Assembly (NCBI GenBank): GCA_018266835.1 | Contig: JAFDZP010000005.1 | Span: 434,001-498,000 of the forward strand | Source of the DNA: Bacteroidota bacterium | GTDB taxonomy: Bacteria > Bacteroidota > Ignavibacteria > Tepidaquicellales > Tepidaquicellaceae | Reading direction: 5' to 3' | Length of the DNA: 64,000 nucleotides | Shown: piece after piece, positions 50,020 through 60,139 of the stretch | Position numbering within the stretch: the stretch's first letter is position 1 | Layout: each line of letters starts with the position of its first letter | Program-made: the position numbers and the translations under genes | Notes under the pieces: generated by a model | What the model saw: only the letters and a program-made list of their open reading frames with translations | Told to the model about the DNA's origin: nothing | Database searches by the model: none

Positions 50020-51318
50020 TTATTTTATAAGCACCATTTTTTTTGTCTCTTTAAACTCCCCTGCGTTCAGGGTATAAAAATATATTCCGCTTGGAAGATT
50101 GTATTCCGATGAATTAAAATCCACTGCATAGCTGCCTGCATTTTGTTTTTCGTTAACAAGCGCTGCAACTTCTTTTCCAAGCAAATCAAAAACTTTCAAA
50201 CTCACGAACCCTGAATTTTTTATTTCATAATTTATTTTTGTAGAGGGATTGAACGGGTTGGGGTAGTTTTGGCTCAATGAAAATTTATCGGGGATGTTTG
50301 TGGAATTTAAATTCACACCGGATATAAACCCACCTCCATTAGTTGTCTTTAGGATTGTGTTATTCCCTCCGCAAGCCCATGCATTATCTTCATCTAATAT
50401 ATAAAGAGAAAGGAGACCTTGAGACGGTGATGTAATGCATTGTAAAAACCAATTCAAACCTGAATTTGTAGTTTTACATATTACCGGATTAGTTCCTTGC
50501 ATACCTGTCATCCACCCTGTATTATTATTAAGCATATAAAGCCTTTTAAAAGTGAAAGTTGAACTTTCACTATAAACAGACCAATTTGTGCCGCTATTAG
50601 TAGTTTTATATATCTTATTTCCTATAAAAGATATACCTGTATTTTCATCAAAAAATTTTATTTTAAATAATTGCTGTTCACTTTCGCTATAATATACATA
50701 ATTCCAGTTTACTCCACCGTTTGTAGTTTTGTAAATATAATTTCTATATAAAGTATAACTCATGTAATAATAATTAAGAGCAGAGCAAATCCATCCTGTA
50801 TTCTCATTAATAAAATATACGTCGTTATAATTTGGTGGGGTCAATACAAATAGCCTAGATCTAAGGCTATCCCAACTTAGTCCAGCATTAGTTGTTTTAT
50901 GCACATAATCTGAAGTACCAACTACATATCCGGTAAACTGATTTATAAAGCATTCAGCATTTTTATTATCATGCACCGGAGTAGTTATTTCTGTCCAGTT
51001 AATTCCAGAATTTGTTGTTCTGAATATTTTACCTTCATCAGCAAATATACACCCGACTGAATCATTAAAAAACTTTATCAAATAAAAATGATATAGGGAA
51101 TTTTGAAATATCTGTGTCCAGTTTATTCCGCCATTTGTAGTTTTAAAAACAATACCTGCGTTTTCTACAGCAAATCCGGTTTGCATGTCTTTAAAATAAA
51201 TATCATTAAATGTATAATTTCCAGTTTCGGAGAATGCGCTATGCCACCCGCTTTGCGCAAAAACGTTTGCAGATAAAAGTAACAATATCAGGATTAAAAC
51301 TATTTTTTGCTTCCTCAT
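50020..51318 (-). CDS. T9SS single-propeller protein, array gene 8 (432 aa)
   Basis: Signal peptide MRKQKIVLILILLLLSANVF|AQSGW. Seven blades: FKTTNGGINW, FRTTNSGINW, HKTTNAGLSW, YKTTNGGVNW, YKTTNSGTNW, CKTTNSGLNW, LKTTNGG. E-type sorting domain (KINYEIKNSGFVSLK) ending KKMVLIK. The single-propeller set here lies between two double-propeller genes, which shows that the one- and two-propeller forms are interspersed. It is rich in tyrosine around residues 190-215 (NYYYMSYTLYRNYIYK), possibly a binding surface. Confidence 0.86.
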   Translation of the reverse strand: MRKQKIVLILILLLLSANVFAQSGWHSAFSETGNYTFNDIYFKDMQTGFAVENAGIVFKTTNGGINWTQIFQNSLYHFYLIKFFNDSVGCIFADEGKIFRTTNSGINWTEITTPVHDNKNAECFINQFTGYVVGTSDYVHKTTNAGLSWDSLRSRLFVLTPPNYNDVYFINENTGWICSALNYYYMSYTLYRNYIYKTTNGGVNWNYVYYSESEQQLFKIKFFDENTGISFIGNKIYKTTNSGTNWSVYSESSTFTFKRLYMLNNNTGWMTGMQGTNPVICKTTNSGLNWFLQCITSPSQGLLSLYILDEDNAWACGGNNTILKTTNGGGFISGVNLNSTNIPDKFSLSQNYPNPFNPSTKINYEIKNSGFVSLKVFDLLGKEVAALVNEKQNAGSYAVDFNSSEYNLPSGIYFYTLNAGEFKETKKMVLIK

Positions 51319-51352
51319 AGGAGTATTATTTTAGCTTTAGAATACATTTATA

Positions 51353-53521
51353 TTATTTTATTAAAATCATCTTTCTTGTTTCTTTAAACTCCCCTGTATT
51401 CAGGGTGTAAAAATATATACCGCTGGGCAAATTGAAAACAGTCGAATTAAAATCCACTGCATAGCTGCCTGCATTTTGTTTTTCGTTTACAAGCGTTGCA
51501 ACTTCCTTCCCAAGTAAATCAAAAATCTTTAGTAAAATGAAATTCGAATTTCGTAATTCGTAATTAATCCGCGTTGAGGGATTGAACGGGTTGGGGTAGT
51601 TTTGGGAAAGCGAGTAATTTTCAGGAACATTACTGTTAACATTTCTTATGTCTGAAATCGTTTCGCCGCCGTTTGTTGTTTTCAAAATTGCTCCTGCGTA
51701 ACCCACGATATACCCTGTATTCTGATTTACGAAATACATATCGTAAACATCCTCTTCCTGCTGATCCTGAGGAGTCCAGTTTAATCCCGAATCAGTAGAA
51801 CGGAAACCTTCAACTGTAATAGTTGAAGGAAGCACAATATCAAGAGCCATTGTGCTTTTGGGCAAATTCAATATCTTAGTCCATGTGCCGGTGTACTTAT
51901 AAACACCATCCACTGCAACTGCGTATGCTAATGAAGCAGAAATAAATTTCATTCGGTTGAAATATACATTGGAGAACGAAGCAACAGAGCTCCAGTTGAG
52001 CCCTGCATTAACAGTTTTAAATACAGTTGTATAGGTAGGGGGACATAAGCCGCAAGTTTGCTGATGCGCATTGAATAAATAACCTGTTTGAGAATCAAGA
52101 AACTGAATTGAGCCTACACTATTATATTCAGTAGTTGTATTCAATGTCTGTACCGACCAGTTTGTTCCTCCGTTTGAAGTCCTGAATATTTTCCCAAGTC
52201 CATCTCCCACAAAACCGGTACTTTCATCAAAGAAGTAAATAGAACCGAGACCGTTAGGAAATACTCCGTTCCCTGATAAGCTCCAGTTCACTCCCCCGTT
52301 TGTTGTTTTTACGAGAGAATCAAATGCAAGTGAGTAACCTGTTTGCGCATTCAGGAAATATCCTGTATAAAAATTACAGTTCGCCTTATACAAGTTCCAG
52401 TTTACACCGGCATTGGATGTCTTTATTATATTACCTGCCCCAAGCAGAATTCCATTATTCTCATCAAAAAATTTTGCATAATATAAAGAAGGAAGTATTC
52501 CCCATTGAGAAGATTTACAGGTCCAGTTGCTTCCGGAATTAGAGGTGTAAAAAATTTCACCTCCGGTTCCCATTGCAAATCCTGTTGAAGTGTTATTAAA
52601 AGCCAGGGCAAACGTACCGTAGGTAGGAACATCCCTTATGGGAATCGAGTCCCAGCTTATTCCTTCGTTGGTTGTTCTTCTGAACGTTCCGTTGACAACA
52701 TTTGTATAAATGCAGCCTGCCTGCTCCGATACCATTTCAAAGCTGTTATCTGAACCTGTACCAAAAGGAAGATCTCTCAGAAGCTGCCAGTTTACTCCAC
52801 CGTTTGTAGATTTTAAAAGTTTTGCGGGTAATGAATATTTATCGGCAAGAGCATAACCCGTCACCTGATTAACGAAATCAAAATGATGAATAAAAAAACC
52901 GGAAACCGTGTAAGCCTGTGACCAATAATCTCCGCAATTAGTAGTAGAATAAACTACGGCATTACCGGATATCTGCGCGCAAAACATTCCTGCCTGTTCA
53001 GATGCAAAATAAACATCTCCTATTTCTGTACCGAACGTTCCGTTAAGCAGCCAAAGAGCACCCTGATTAGTTGTTCTGTATAATTTTCCCAGTGAAGTAC
53101 ATGCAAAACCTGTATTACTATTTGCGAAGGCAACTCCGGTAACACTTGTCACATCACCTCCGATTGAAAACCAAGTTGTACCACCGTTCGTAGTTTTTAT
53201 TATACCGTTCCCTGCTGCTATAACAGTATTTTCATCTATAATTTCAAGAGAGTTGAGCCTGCCTCTCCATAAATCTGTTCCTGTTCCAATGAGTGCGCGT
53301 ATGCCATTATTAACAACTACCCAATTAGCTCCGCCGTTTGTTGTTTTAATTACAGTGTTACTTCGGCCAACTGCATAGCCGATGTTATCATTAAAAAATT
53401 GAACTTTTTTTATTCCGTTTCCCTGTGGAATGGGATTGAGCCACTGCCATCCTGACTGGGAATACAAATCTGACGAAATTAAAAAAATAACTGCGAGAAA
53501 AAAGAAATTTACTTTTTTCAT
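51353..53521 (-). CDS. T9SS double-propeller protein, array gene 7 (722 aa)
   Basis: Signal peptide MKKVNFFFLAVIFLISSDLY|SQSGW. Fourteen blades: IKTTNGGANW, IKTTNGGTTW, YRTTNQGALW, YSTTNCGDYW, LKSTNGGVNW, RRTTNEGISW, YTSNSGSNW ... with degenerate twelfth (YKYTGTWTK) and thirteenth (RSTDSGLNW) blades. The insert QQTCGLCPPTYTTVF is cysteine-rich. The sorting domain is N-type (RINYELRNSNFILLK). It lies between E-type and Q-type neighbours, so it breaks the otherwise blockwise order of variants. Confidence 0.87.
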   Translation of the reverse strand: MKKVNFFFLAVIFLISSDLYSQSGWQWLNPIPQGNGIKKVQFFNDNIGYAVGRSNTVIKTTNGGANWVVVNNGIRALIGTGTDLWRGRLNSLEIIDENTVIAAGNGIIKTTNGGTTWFSIGGDVTSVTGVAFANSNTGFACTSLGKLYRTTNQGALWLLNGTFGTEIGDVYFASEQAGMFCAQISGNAVVYSTTNCGDYWSQAYTVSGFFIHHFDFVNQVTGYALADKYSLPAKLLKSTNGGVNWQLLRDLPFGTGSDNSFEMVSEQAGCIYTNVVNGTFRRTTNEGISWDSIPIRDVPTYGTFALAFNNTSTGFAMGTGGEIFYTSNSGSNWTCKSSQWGILPSLYYAKFFDENNGILLGAGNIIKTSNAGVNWNLYKANCNFYTGYFLNAQTGYSLAFDSLVKTTNGGVNWSLSGNGVFPNGLGSIYFFDESTGFVGDGLGKIFRTSNGGTNWSVQTLNTTTEYNSVGSIQFLDSQTGYLFNAHQQTCGLCPPTYTTVFKTVNAGLNWSSVASFSNVYFNRMKFISASLAYAVAVDGVYKYTGTWTKILNLPKSTMALDIVLPSTITVEGFRSTDSGLNWTPQDQQEEDVYDMYFVNQNTGYIVGYAGAILKTTNGGETISDIRNVNSNVPENYSLSQNYPNPFNPSTRINYELRNSNFILLKIFDLLGKEVATLVNEKQNAGSYAVDFNSTVFNLPSGIYFYTLNTGEFKETRKMILIK

Positions 53522-53532
53522 AGCCTATTATT

Positions 53533-55722
53533 TTATTTTATTAAAATCATTTTTCTTGTTTCTTTAAACTCCCCTGCGTTCAGAGTATAAAAATAAATCC
53601 CGCTCGGCAGATTGAACTCCGTTGAATTAAAATCAACTGAATAGCTGCCTGCATTTTGTTTTTCGTTTACGAGTGCTGCGACTTCCTTCCCGAGTAAATC
53701 AAAAACTTTTAATGTTATAAACCCGGCAACTGATAGTTGATAACGGATAACTGTGCTTGGGTTGAAGGGGTTGGGATAGTTTTGATGAAGAGAAAAATTA
53801 TCAGTAATTTCATTTGAAGTTATGCCATAAACTGACGAAATAATTTCTCCACCGTCTGTAGTTCTTAAAATTGCTCCGCCGTTACCTCCAATTAAAAATC
53901 CTGTAAGATTATTTATATACTGAATATCTTTTATAGTTTGAACTTTAGTTTCATAAACTGTCCAATTGACCCCATTATTTGTAGATTTATAACTTCCTAG
54001 ATAGATAATAGAATTCGGTAAAATTTTTATTTCTGTACCATCACTGTAATTTAATATTGGAAACCAGTTTAATCCTCCATTTAATGTTTTATAAACTGCT
54101 CCCCCTAAATTTCTATAACCGATATCACTTGAAATAAATTTTACACTCCCTGCTACAGTATTTAAATTGGTTTCGTAATAAATTGAGTTCCAATTATCAC
54201 CGCTATTTGTTGATTTGTATATCATATAATATGAAGGATTACCTGGAGAATAAGACCATTTATAATTATAAAAATATCCAGTTGTTGAATTAATAAAGTG
54301 AATAGAATTAATAATATTACTTCCTGTTTCAAAAACGTTTTTCCAATTTAATCCTGCATTTGTAGTTTTATAAATATATGTTTCAGAGCCAGCAAAACCA
54401 ATATTACTATCAATAAAATATATTGAATAAATTGTCCTTGGATCGGGATGTGGGAATGGCAATGATATTGTATCCCAGCTGTTTCCAGAATTTGTTGTTT
54501 TATATAATTTACTCTTCTCGGAACCTATGTATCCTGTCTGAGAATTTATAAAAAAAGAAGAAGTAAGGTTATTGTATCCTATATTTGATCTAACCCAGTT
54601 CAGTCCCTGATTTGTGGATTTCAAAAAAATTCCGGCAGCACCAGTGATGTATCCTGTCGTACTGTCTACAAATTTTAATGTGTTTAACCCCGCTAATTCA
54701 CCTAACGATGAGTTTAAATAATTCCAATTTGAACCACTATTTGAAGTTTTGAATATACTTCCACCAAACCCTACAATAAATCCTAAGCCTGATTGCATTA
54801 CATTTGCTGTTATTGCGGAATTATAATTTGCAACAACATCCCAATTTAAACCGTCGTTCGTTGTCTTATATGCTTTCAGATTCTGGGCATTTGCTATTGT
54901 TTTGGTTTCAAAAAGTACTCCGGTACCCTCATTAAAAAAATTAATATGATGATAATAATATGGTGTTATAAATTTTGGTATATTAAACCAATTTAACCCT
55001 GAATTAGTTGTTTTTAAAATCATCACATGACTAGGACCTCCAAAGAGTAAATTTTCGTAAAAAGCATAACCAACGTTAGTATTAAGGAATTGAATGTTTT
55101 TTATCTGAAATAAACTATCTCTTTTATAACAAACATTCCAATTTAAACCTTGATTTGTTGTCCTAAGAATCCTTGTGGAATCACTAAAATAACTAAAAAA
55201 ACCTGTTTGTGAATTAATAAAAAATAAATCAGCAGAAACTGTTCCTGCTCCTAAGGAATAGATAAGATTCCAATTATATCCACCATTTATAGTTTTATAT
55301 ATATCTCCATGAGCTGAAAAAAAACCGGTATCTGAATTTATGAACGACAGAATATTCAAATCGGAATTATAGTTCATATCCGGAACATTTGGTAATTGAA
55401 CCCAGTTCTCTCCGGAGTTAGTTGTCTTAAATAAATTTTGCTGAATATTTAAAACAAAAATAACCAGAGAATCTACAATACTTATATAAATTAATCTACC
55501 AGTTGCATTTCCAATATTTTTAACGTTCCAGTTTATACCACCATTGGTTGTTTTCATTACAGTGTTTTTTTCACCAATAGAAAATGCTGTGTTATTATTC
55601 ACAAACTTCACATTGAAAAGATCATTTCCTTGCGGTAAAGGGTTCACCCACTGCCACCCGCTTTGCGCAAAAACATTTCCTGTAAGCAAACATAACGCCA
55701 ATATAAAAATTAATTTTTTCAT
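53533..55722 (-). CDS. T9SS double-propeller protein, array gene 6 (729 aa)
   Basis: Signal peptide MKKLIFILALCLLTGNVFA|QSGW, then QWVNPLPQGNDLFNVKF. Fourteen blades from MKTTNGGINW to LRTTDGGEI; the thirteenth, YKSTNNGVNW, is shortened exactly as in the next two genes upstream (55734, 57910), so these three share a recent ancestor. Q-type sorting domain (VIRYQLSVAGFITLK, heptamers at 53726-53753), preceded by SSVYGITSNEITDNF, which recurs word for word at 57910. 11-base gaps on both sides. Confidence 0.87.
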   Translation of the reverse strand: MKKLIFILALCLLTGNVFAQSGWQWVNPLPQGNDLFNVKFVNNNTAFSIGEKNTVMKTTNGGINWNVKNIGNATGRLIYISIVDSLVIFVLNIQQNLFKTTNSGENWVQLPNVPDMNYNSDLNILSFINSDTGFFSAHGDIYKTINGGYNWNLIYSLGAGTVSADLFFINSQTGFFSYFSDSTRILRTTNQGLNWNVCYKRDSLFQIKNIQFLNTNVGYAFYENLLFGGPSHVMILKTTNSGLNWFNIPKFITPYYYHHINFFNEGTGVLFETKTIANAQNLKAYKTTNDGLNWDVVANYNSAITANVMQSGLGFIVGFGGSIFKTSNSGSNWNYLNSSLGELAGLNTLKFVDSTTGYITGAAGIFLKSTNQGLNWVRSNIGYNNLTSSFFINSQTGYIGSEKSKLYKTTNSGNSWDTISLPFPHPDPRTIYSIYFIDSNIGFAGSETYIYKTTNAGLNWKNVFETGSNIINSIHFINSTTGYFYNYKWSYSPGNPSYYMIYKSTNSGDNWNSIYYETNLNTVAGSVKFISSDIGYRNLGGAVYKTLNGGLNWFPILNYSDGTEIKILPNSIIYLGSYKSTNNGVNWTVYETKVQTIKDIQYINNLTGFLIGGNGGAILRTTDGGEIISSVYGITSNEITDNFSLHQNYPNPFNPSTVIRYQLSVAGFITLKVFDLLGKEVAALVNEKQNAGSYSVDFNSTEFNLPSGIYFYTLNAGEFKETRKMILIK

Positions 55723-55733
55723 AATCCAAATTT

Positions 55734-57899
55734 TTATTTTACCAGCACCATCTTTCTTGTCTCTTTAAATTCCCCTGCGTTAAGAGTATAAAAATATATT
55801 CCGCTGGGGAGATTAAACTCTGCTGAATTAAAATCTACGGCATAGCTGCCTGCATTTTGTTTTTCGTTTACAAGCGCTGCAACTTCCTTTCCTAGTAAAT
55901 CAAAAACTTTTAATGTTATAAACCCGGCAACTGATAGTTGATAACGGATAACTGTGCTTGGGTTGAAGGGATTGGGGTAGTTTTGATGCAGCAAAAATTT
56001 ATCGGGAATTTCATTTGAGGCTATTCCATAAACTGACGAAATAATTTCCCCGCCATCAGTAGTTTTCAAAATCCCCGCACCGTTTCCTCCTGCAATAAAG
56101 CCCGTTAACTCGTTTAGATATTGTATAGAATTTATACTTTGAGCTTTGGTATTATAGAATGTCCAGTTAGTTCCTCCGTTTGTTGTTTTATAGCTTCCGA
56201 CATAAACAGTATTCGGAGCTAAAGTTCTAATTTCTCTTGCATCTCCTGTATTTAAAACAGCAAACCAGTTCAAGCCCCCGTTTGTTGTTTTTTGGATATT
56301 TCCTCTGTTAATGTAACCTGTGTTTTCTGAAACAAATTTGAGAGAAAGTGAAGGTGCTGAAATAAATCCCAAACTGTTCCATGTTTCTCCAGTGTTGGTT
56401 GTTTTATAAATTTCAGTTGAACCCGGTCCCGGAATTGGATATCCAGAATAAAAATTATTCAGAACAAATCCGGTGGTGGAATTGACAAAATGAACATCAA
56501 AATTTTTTGTTGGCGCGCTGTGGCCAATCCCTGTGGTGCTCCAATTTAATCCGCCATTTGTAGTTTTAAAAACATAACTTCCGCCGTCTGTAACAAAACC
56601 TGTATTTGCATCAATGAAATAAATTGAGGTAATTGCACTATAAAAATTGTATGGAATAGTGTCCCACTGCATACCACCCGTAGTAGTTTTAAATAAATTA
56701 ACCGTAGATATGCCTGAACCGCCAACATAACCGGTTAACGTATTTATAAAATTTGCAAAAGTTAATTTATAATTGCCAATGTTTTGCAAAGACCAGTTTA
56801 GCCCTGTATCGGTTGTTTTGAACACAGCTCCGCTTTCTCCCACTACGTAGCCTATTTGAGAATTTATGAAGTCCACATAATTTGATTTTCCTATACATCC
56901 GAATTGTGAAGTTATGCAAGACCAGTTGTAACCATAGTTGGTTGTTTTCACTATATAACCTCCGGGACCTACACCGTATCCGATATCAGGCTGCGGAAAA
57001 CTGAAGTTCAGTGCACTTCCGTATATTCCTAAATTTATCCAGTTTGCTCCATCGTTTGTAGTTCTAAAAGCCTGCCTTTGCTGCACAGCCAAATTCCACG
57101 TATTCTCTATTATAAATCCGGTACAATCATTTGTAAAATTGACATAATAATCAGTATATGTCGAAGCGTTTGGTGTATAGGTTGGCAGAGCATCCCAGTT
57201 TAATCCTCCGTTTGTTGTCTTGTAAAAAAACATAGTTGAAGTTGCGTAAGATAAGTATCCTGTCATTTCATTTAAAAATTTAAAACAATTAAGTGAGTAT
57301 GGTAATTGAAAACAAGGTGTCCAGGTTACGCCTTGATTTGTTGTTCTGAATAATTGTAACGGATTTCCTGAAGTTTTAAACCCCGTTTGCTCTGAACTAA
57401 AATAGATATAAACTCCCTGATTATTTAAATCTTTTTTCCAATTATATCCACCGTTAGTTGTCTTATAAAGATTTCCATCAGAATTGACACAAAATCCGGT
57501 ATTAGCATTTACAAAAGCACAGTTATTAATTGAGAGAATAGAATCAGATACAAGAAACCAATTATCTCCTCCGTTAGTGGTTTTATAGATGTAATCCTTA
57601 TATATAGATTGACTATGAATATTTCCTACCAAATAAGCTACAAAGTTATCAATCGGATAAACTGACTGAAACCATATTGACTTATTCTCTATGTTTTGTA
57701 TTTTCCAATTTTGCCCTCCATTGGAAGTTCTCATAATTGTTCCCAAGCCGCCTAAAACAAAACCCGTGTTTGCATTTAGAAAAGAGCAGGATGATAAATC
57801 ATTTCCTTGCGGTAAAGGATTTACCCACTGCCACCCGACCTGTGCAAAAATATTTTGCGAAGCAATCAAAACTAAAATTATAATTATAAATTTTCTCAT
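55734..57899 (-). CDS. T9SS double-propeller protein, array gene 5 (721 aa)
   Basis: Signal peptide MRKFIIIILVLIASQNIFA|QVGW, then QWVNPLPQGNDLSSC. Fourteen blades from MRTSNGGQNW, YKTTNGGDNW and YKTTNGGYNW to YKTTNTGETW, QKTTNGGLNW, short YKTTNGGTNW and LKTTDGGEI. Its last two blades and the linker SSVYGIASNEIPDKF parallel those of 53533 and 57910 closely, whereas the first twelve blades are much more different. Q-type sorting domain ending RKMVLVK. Confidence 0.87.
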   Translation of the reverse strand: MRKFIIIILVLIASQNIFAQVGWQWVNPLPQGNDLSSCSFLNANTGFVLGGLGTIMRTSNGGQNWKIQNIENKSIWFQSVYPIDNFVAYLVGNIHSQSIYKDYIYKTTNGGDNWFLVSDSILSINNCAFVNANTGFCVNSDGNLYKTTNGGYNWKKDLNNQGVYIYFSSEQTGFKTSGNPLQLFRTTNQGVTWTPCFQLPYSLNCFKFLNEMTGYLSYATSTMFFYKTTNGGLNWDALPTYTPNASTYTDYYVNFTNDCTGFIIENTWNLAVQQRQAFRTTNDGANWINLGIYGSALNFSFPQPDIGYGVGPGGYIVKTTNYGYNWSCITSQFGCIGKSNYVDFINSQIGYVVGESGAVFKTTDTGLNWSLQNIGNYKLTFANFINTLTGYVGGSGISTVNLFKTTTGGMQWDTIPYNFYSAITSIYFIDANTGFVTDGGSYVFKTTNGGLNWSTTGIGHSAPTKNFDVHFVNSTTGFVLNNFYSGYPIPGPGSTEIYKTTNTGETWNSLGFISAPSLSLKFVSENTGYINRGNIQKTTNGGLNWFAVLNTGDAREIRTLAPNTVYVGSYKTTNGGTNWTFYNTKAQSINSIQYLNELTGFIAGGNGAGILKTTDGGEIISSVYGIASNEIPDKFLLHQNYPNPFNPSTVIRYQLSVAGFITLKVFDLLGKEVAALVNEKQNAGSYAVDFNSAEFNLPSGIYFYTLNAGEFKETRKMVLVK

Positions 57900-57909
57900 A
57901 ACAATTTTT

Positions 57910-60108
57910 TTATTTTACCAGAACCATCTTCTTTGTCTCTTTAAACTCCCCTGCGTTAAGAGTATAAAAATATATTCCGCTGGGAAGATTGAACTCCGTT
58001 GAATTAAAATCTACTGCATAGGTTCCCGCATTTTGTTTTTCATTTACAAGCGCTGCAACTTCCTTTCCTAGTAAATCAAAAACTTTTAATGTTATAAACC
58101 CGGCAACTGATAGTTGATAACGGATAACTGTGCTTGGGTTGAAGGGGTTGGGATAGTTTTGGTGAAGAGAAAAATTATCAGTAATTTCATTTGAAGTTAT
58201 GCCATAAACTGACGATATAATTTCTCCACCATCTGTAGTTCTCAAAATTCCTCCGCTATTTCCGCAAATAATTATTCCTGTGGTTTGATTAATATAGTGA
58301 ATTCCTGAAATAGATTGCGCTTTTGTATTATATAAAGTCCAATTCAATCCTGCATTCGTAGATTTATAGCTTCCTGTATAAACCGTATTCATATCCAATA
58401 CGTCTATACCTCCTTGATCATTTGTATTTAGCACTTCTGCCCAGTTTACTCCTCCATTAGTTGTCTTTAAAATCTTGTTAGCATTCATGTAACCTGTATT
58501 TGCATTAATAAATTTAAGACCGGTTGCCTGAACATTATTAAAAAATGATGAAATTAATGACCAGGTTTCACCTTGGTTAGTAGTTTTATAAATGTAAGTA
58601 TAACGCTGCGGAGGAAATCCGGTGGGATTATAATAATATTGATACAAAAATCCCGTAAGTGAATCTGTGAATTGAAGTGAATTCATACTTCCGTAAATAA
58701 TTGTAAATGGAATAAGAGTCCAACTTATACCTGCATTAGTAGTTTTGCTCACAGCATTTGAATAACTGTTTGCAAAAAAACCAACGTGTTCATTTACAAA
58801 ATAAATAGACGTTATGGGGTTTGCAGAAGTGTAAGTGGCTAAAGTATCCCAGGAGTTTCCACCATTTGTAGTTTTATACATCTTATTGCTATCAGCTCCT
58901 ATATATCCCGTATTTGAGTTTAGAAAATAAGAAGATGTTAAATTTTTATGACCAATCTGAGATGAACTCCAGTTCTCACCGGAATTAGAAGTTTTTAAAA
59001 TTATACCCTCTGAGCCGGTTATGTATCCTGTATTATTATTTGGAAAGGATAAGGTATTAAAACTAAATACATCACCTATAAGAGAATTTATACAAGTCCA
59101 ATTATTACCAAAGTCAGTTGATTTATAAATGTATCCTCCAAATCCTACTGCATATCCAATAGCCGGTTGGGGGAAGTTAATGGCAGTTGCTCTTCCATAG
59201 ATCCCCGCGTCACTCCAGTTTACACCATCATTTGTTGTTTTATAGAAATTATTTTTAGCAAAAGTTGGAACAATATCCACACCCATTAATATCCCTGAAC
59301 CGTCATCGGAGAAAAAGACCCGATTATAACTATTACTAGTTATAGAATGCGAAACTAAATTCCAGTTCGACCCTTGATTTGTAGTTTTCAATATATTGAT
59401 ATAGTGAGGTCCTCCCATATCTGAATACTCATAAAATGCATATCCTTTAGATGAATTAATGAACTGAATATTTTTTATACGTGAAAAATTGTTGGTTTGA
59501 TAACATATAGACCAATTTAAACCCTGATTGGTTGTTTTAAAGATTTTATAAACCGGACCGTTTTCATATGTGCTAATATAACCTTCTTGATTAGAAGTAA
59601 AATAAATATCATCAAGATCGGGATTCCCTTCTAAAGTAGAAATTACTACCCACGAAAAACCACCATTAGTTGTTTTATAAGTTTGACCATTATTAATCAT
59701 AATCCCGGTATTTGTGTCTAAAAAAGAGAAAACTCTACCATTTGACAAAAAATTTATATCCGGCATGTCAGGCAAATTTATCCAATTTTCACCACCATCT
59801 GTTGTTTTAAAAGCTTTACTTTCACCGGTTGCTACATAAACCACTAAAGAATCTACTGCGCATAAATAACTTAATCTATTAAAACTAATAGATGTAGGGA
59901 TTTGATACACTTTCCAGCTTAATCCTCCATTTGTAGTTTTAACAACGGTAGCTTTTTCCCCTACGGCATAACCAGTATTAGCATTTACAAATTGTACATC
60001 GTATAAATCATTACCTTGAGGAGCTGGGTTTTGCCACTGCCACCCGGATTGCGCAAAAATATTTTGCGATAAAAACAAAATTATTATTACAGCGATAAAC
60101 CTTTTCAT
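57910..60108 (-). CDS. T9SS double-propeller protein, array gene 4 (732 aa)
   Basis: Longest propeller gene of the array. Signal peptide MKRFIAVIIILFLSQNIFA|QSGW, then QWQNPAPQGNDLYDVQF. Fourteen blades from VKTTNGGLSW, FKTTDGGENW and YKTTNGGFSW to YKTTNQGETW, LKTTNGGVNW, short YKSTNAGLNW and LRTTDGGEI. Q-type sorting domain. The end of the gene, from SSVYGITSNEITDNF to the sorting domain, is nearly the same as in 53533 although 55734 lies between, which looks like gene conversion or alternating duplication. A loose heptamer run (60114-60141) separates it from the next gene upstream. Confidence 0.87.
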   Translation of the reverse strand: MKRFIAVIIILFLSQNIFAQSGWQWQNPAPQGNDLYDVQFVNANTGYAVGEKATVVKTTNGGLSWKVYQIPTSISFNRLSYLCAVDSLVVYVATGESKAFKTTDGGENWINLPDMPDINFLSNGRVFSFLDTNTGIMINNGQTYKTTNGGFSWVVISTLEGNPDLDDIYFTSNQEGYISTYENGPVYKIFKTTNQGLNWSICYQTNNFSRIKNIQFINSSKGYAFYEYSDMGGPHYINILKTTNQGSNWNLVSHSITSNSYNRVFFSDDGSGILMGVDIVPTFAKNNFYKTTNDGVNWSDAGIYGRATAINFPQPAIGYAVGFGGYIYKSTDFGNNWTCINSLIGDVFSFNTLSFPNNNTGYITGSEGIILKTSNSGENWSSSQIGHKNLTSSYFLNSNTGYIGADSNKMYKTTNGGNSWDTLATYTSANPITSIYFVNEHVGFFANSYSNAVSKTTNAGISWTLIPFTIIYGSMNSLQFTDSLTGFLYQYYYNPTGFPPQRYTYIYKTTNQGETWSLISSFFNNVQATGLKFINANTGYMNANKILKTTNGGVNWAEVLNTNDQGGIDVLDMNTVYTGSYKSTNAGLNWTLYNTKAQSISGIHYINQTTGIIICGNSGGILRTTDGGEIISSVYGITSNEITDNFSLHQNYPNPFNPSTVIRYQLSVAGFITLKVFDLLGKEVAALVNEKQNAGTYAVDFNSTEFNLPSGIYFYTLNAGEFKETKKMVLVK

Positions 60109-60139
60109 ATCGAAATTATTAATTACTCGTTATTAATTT

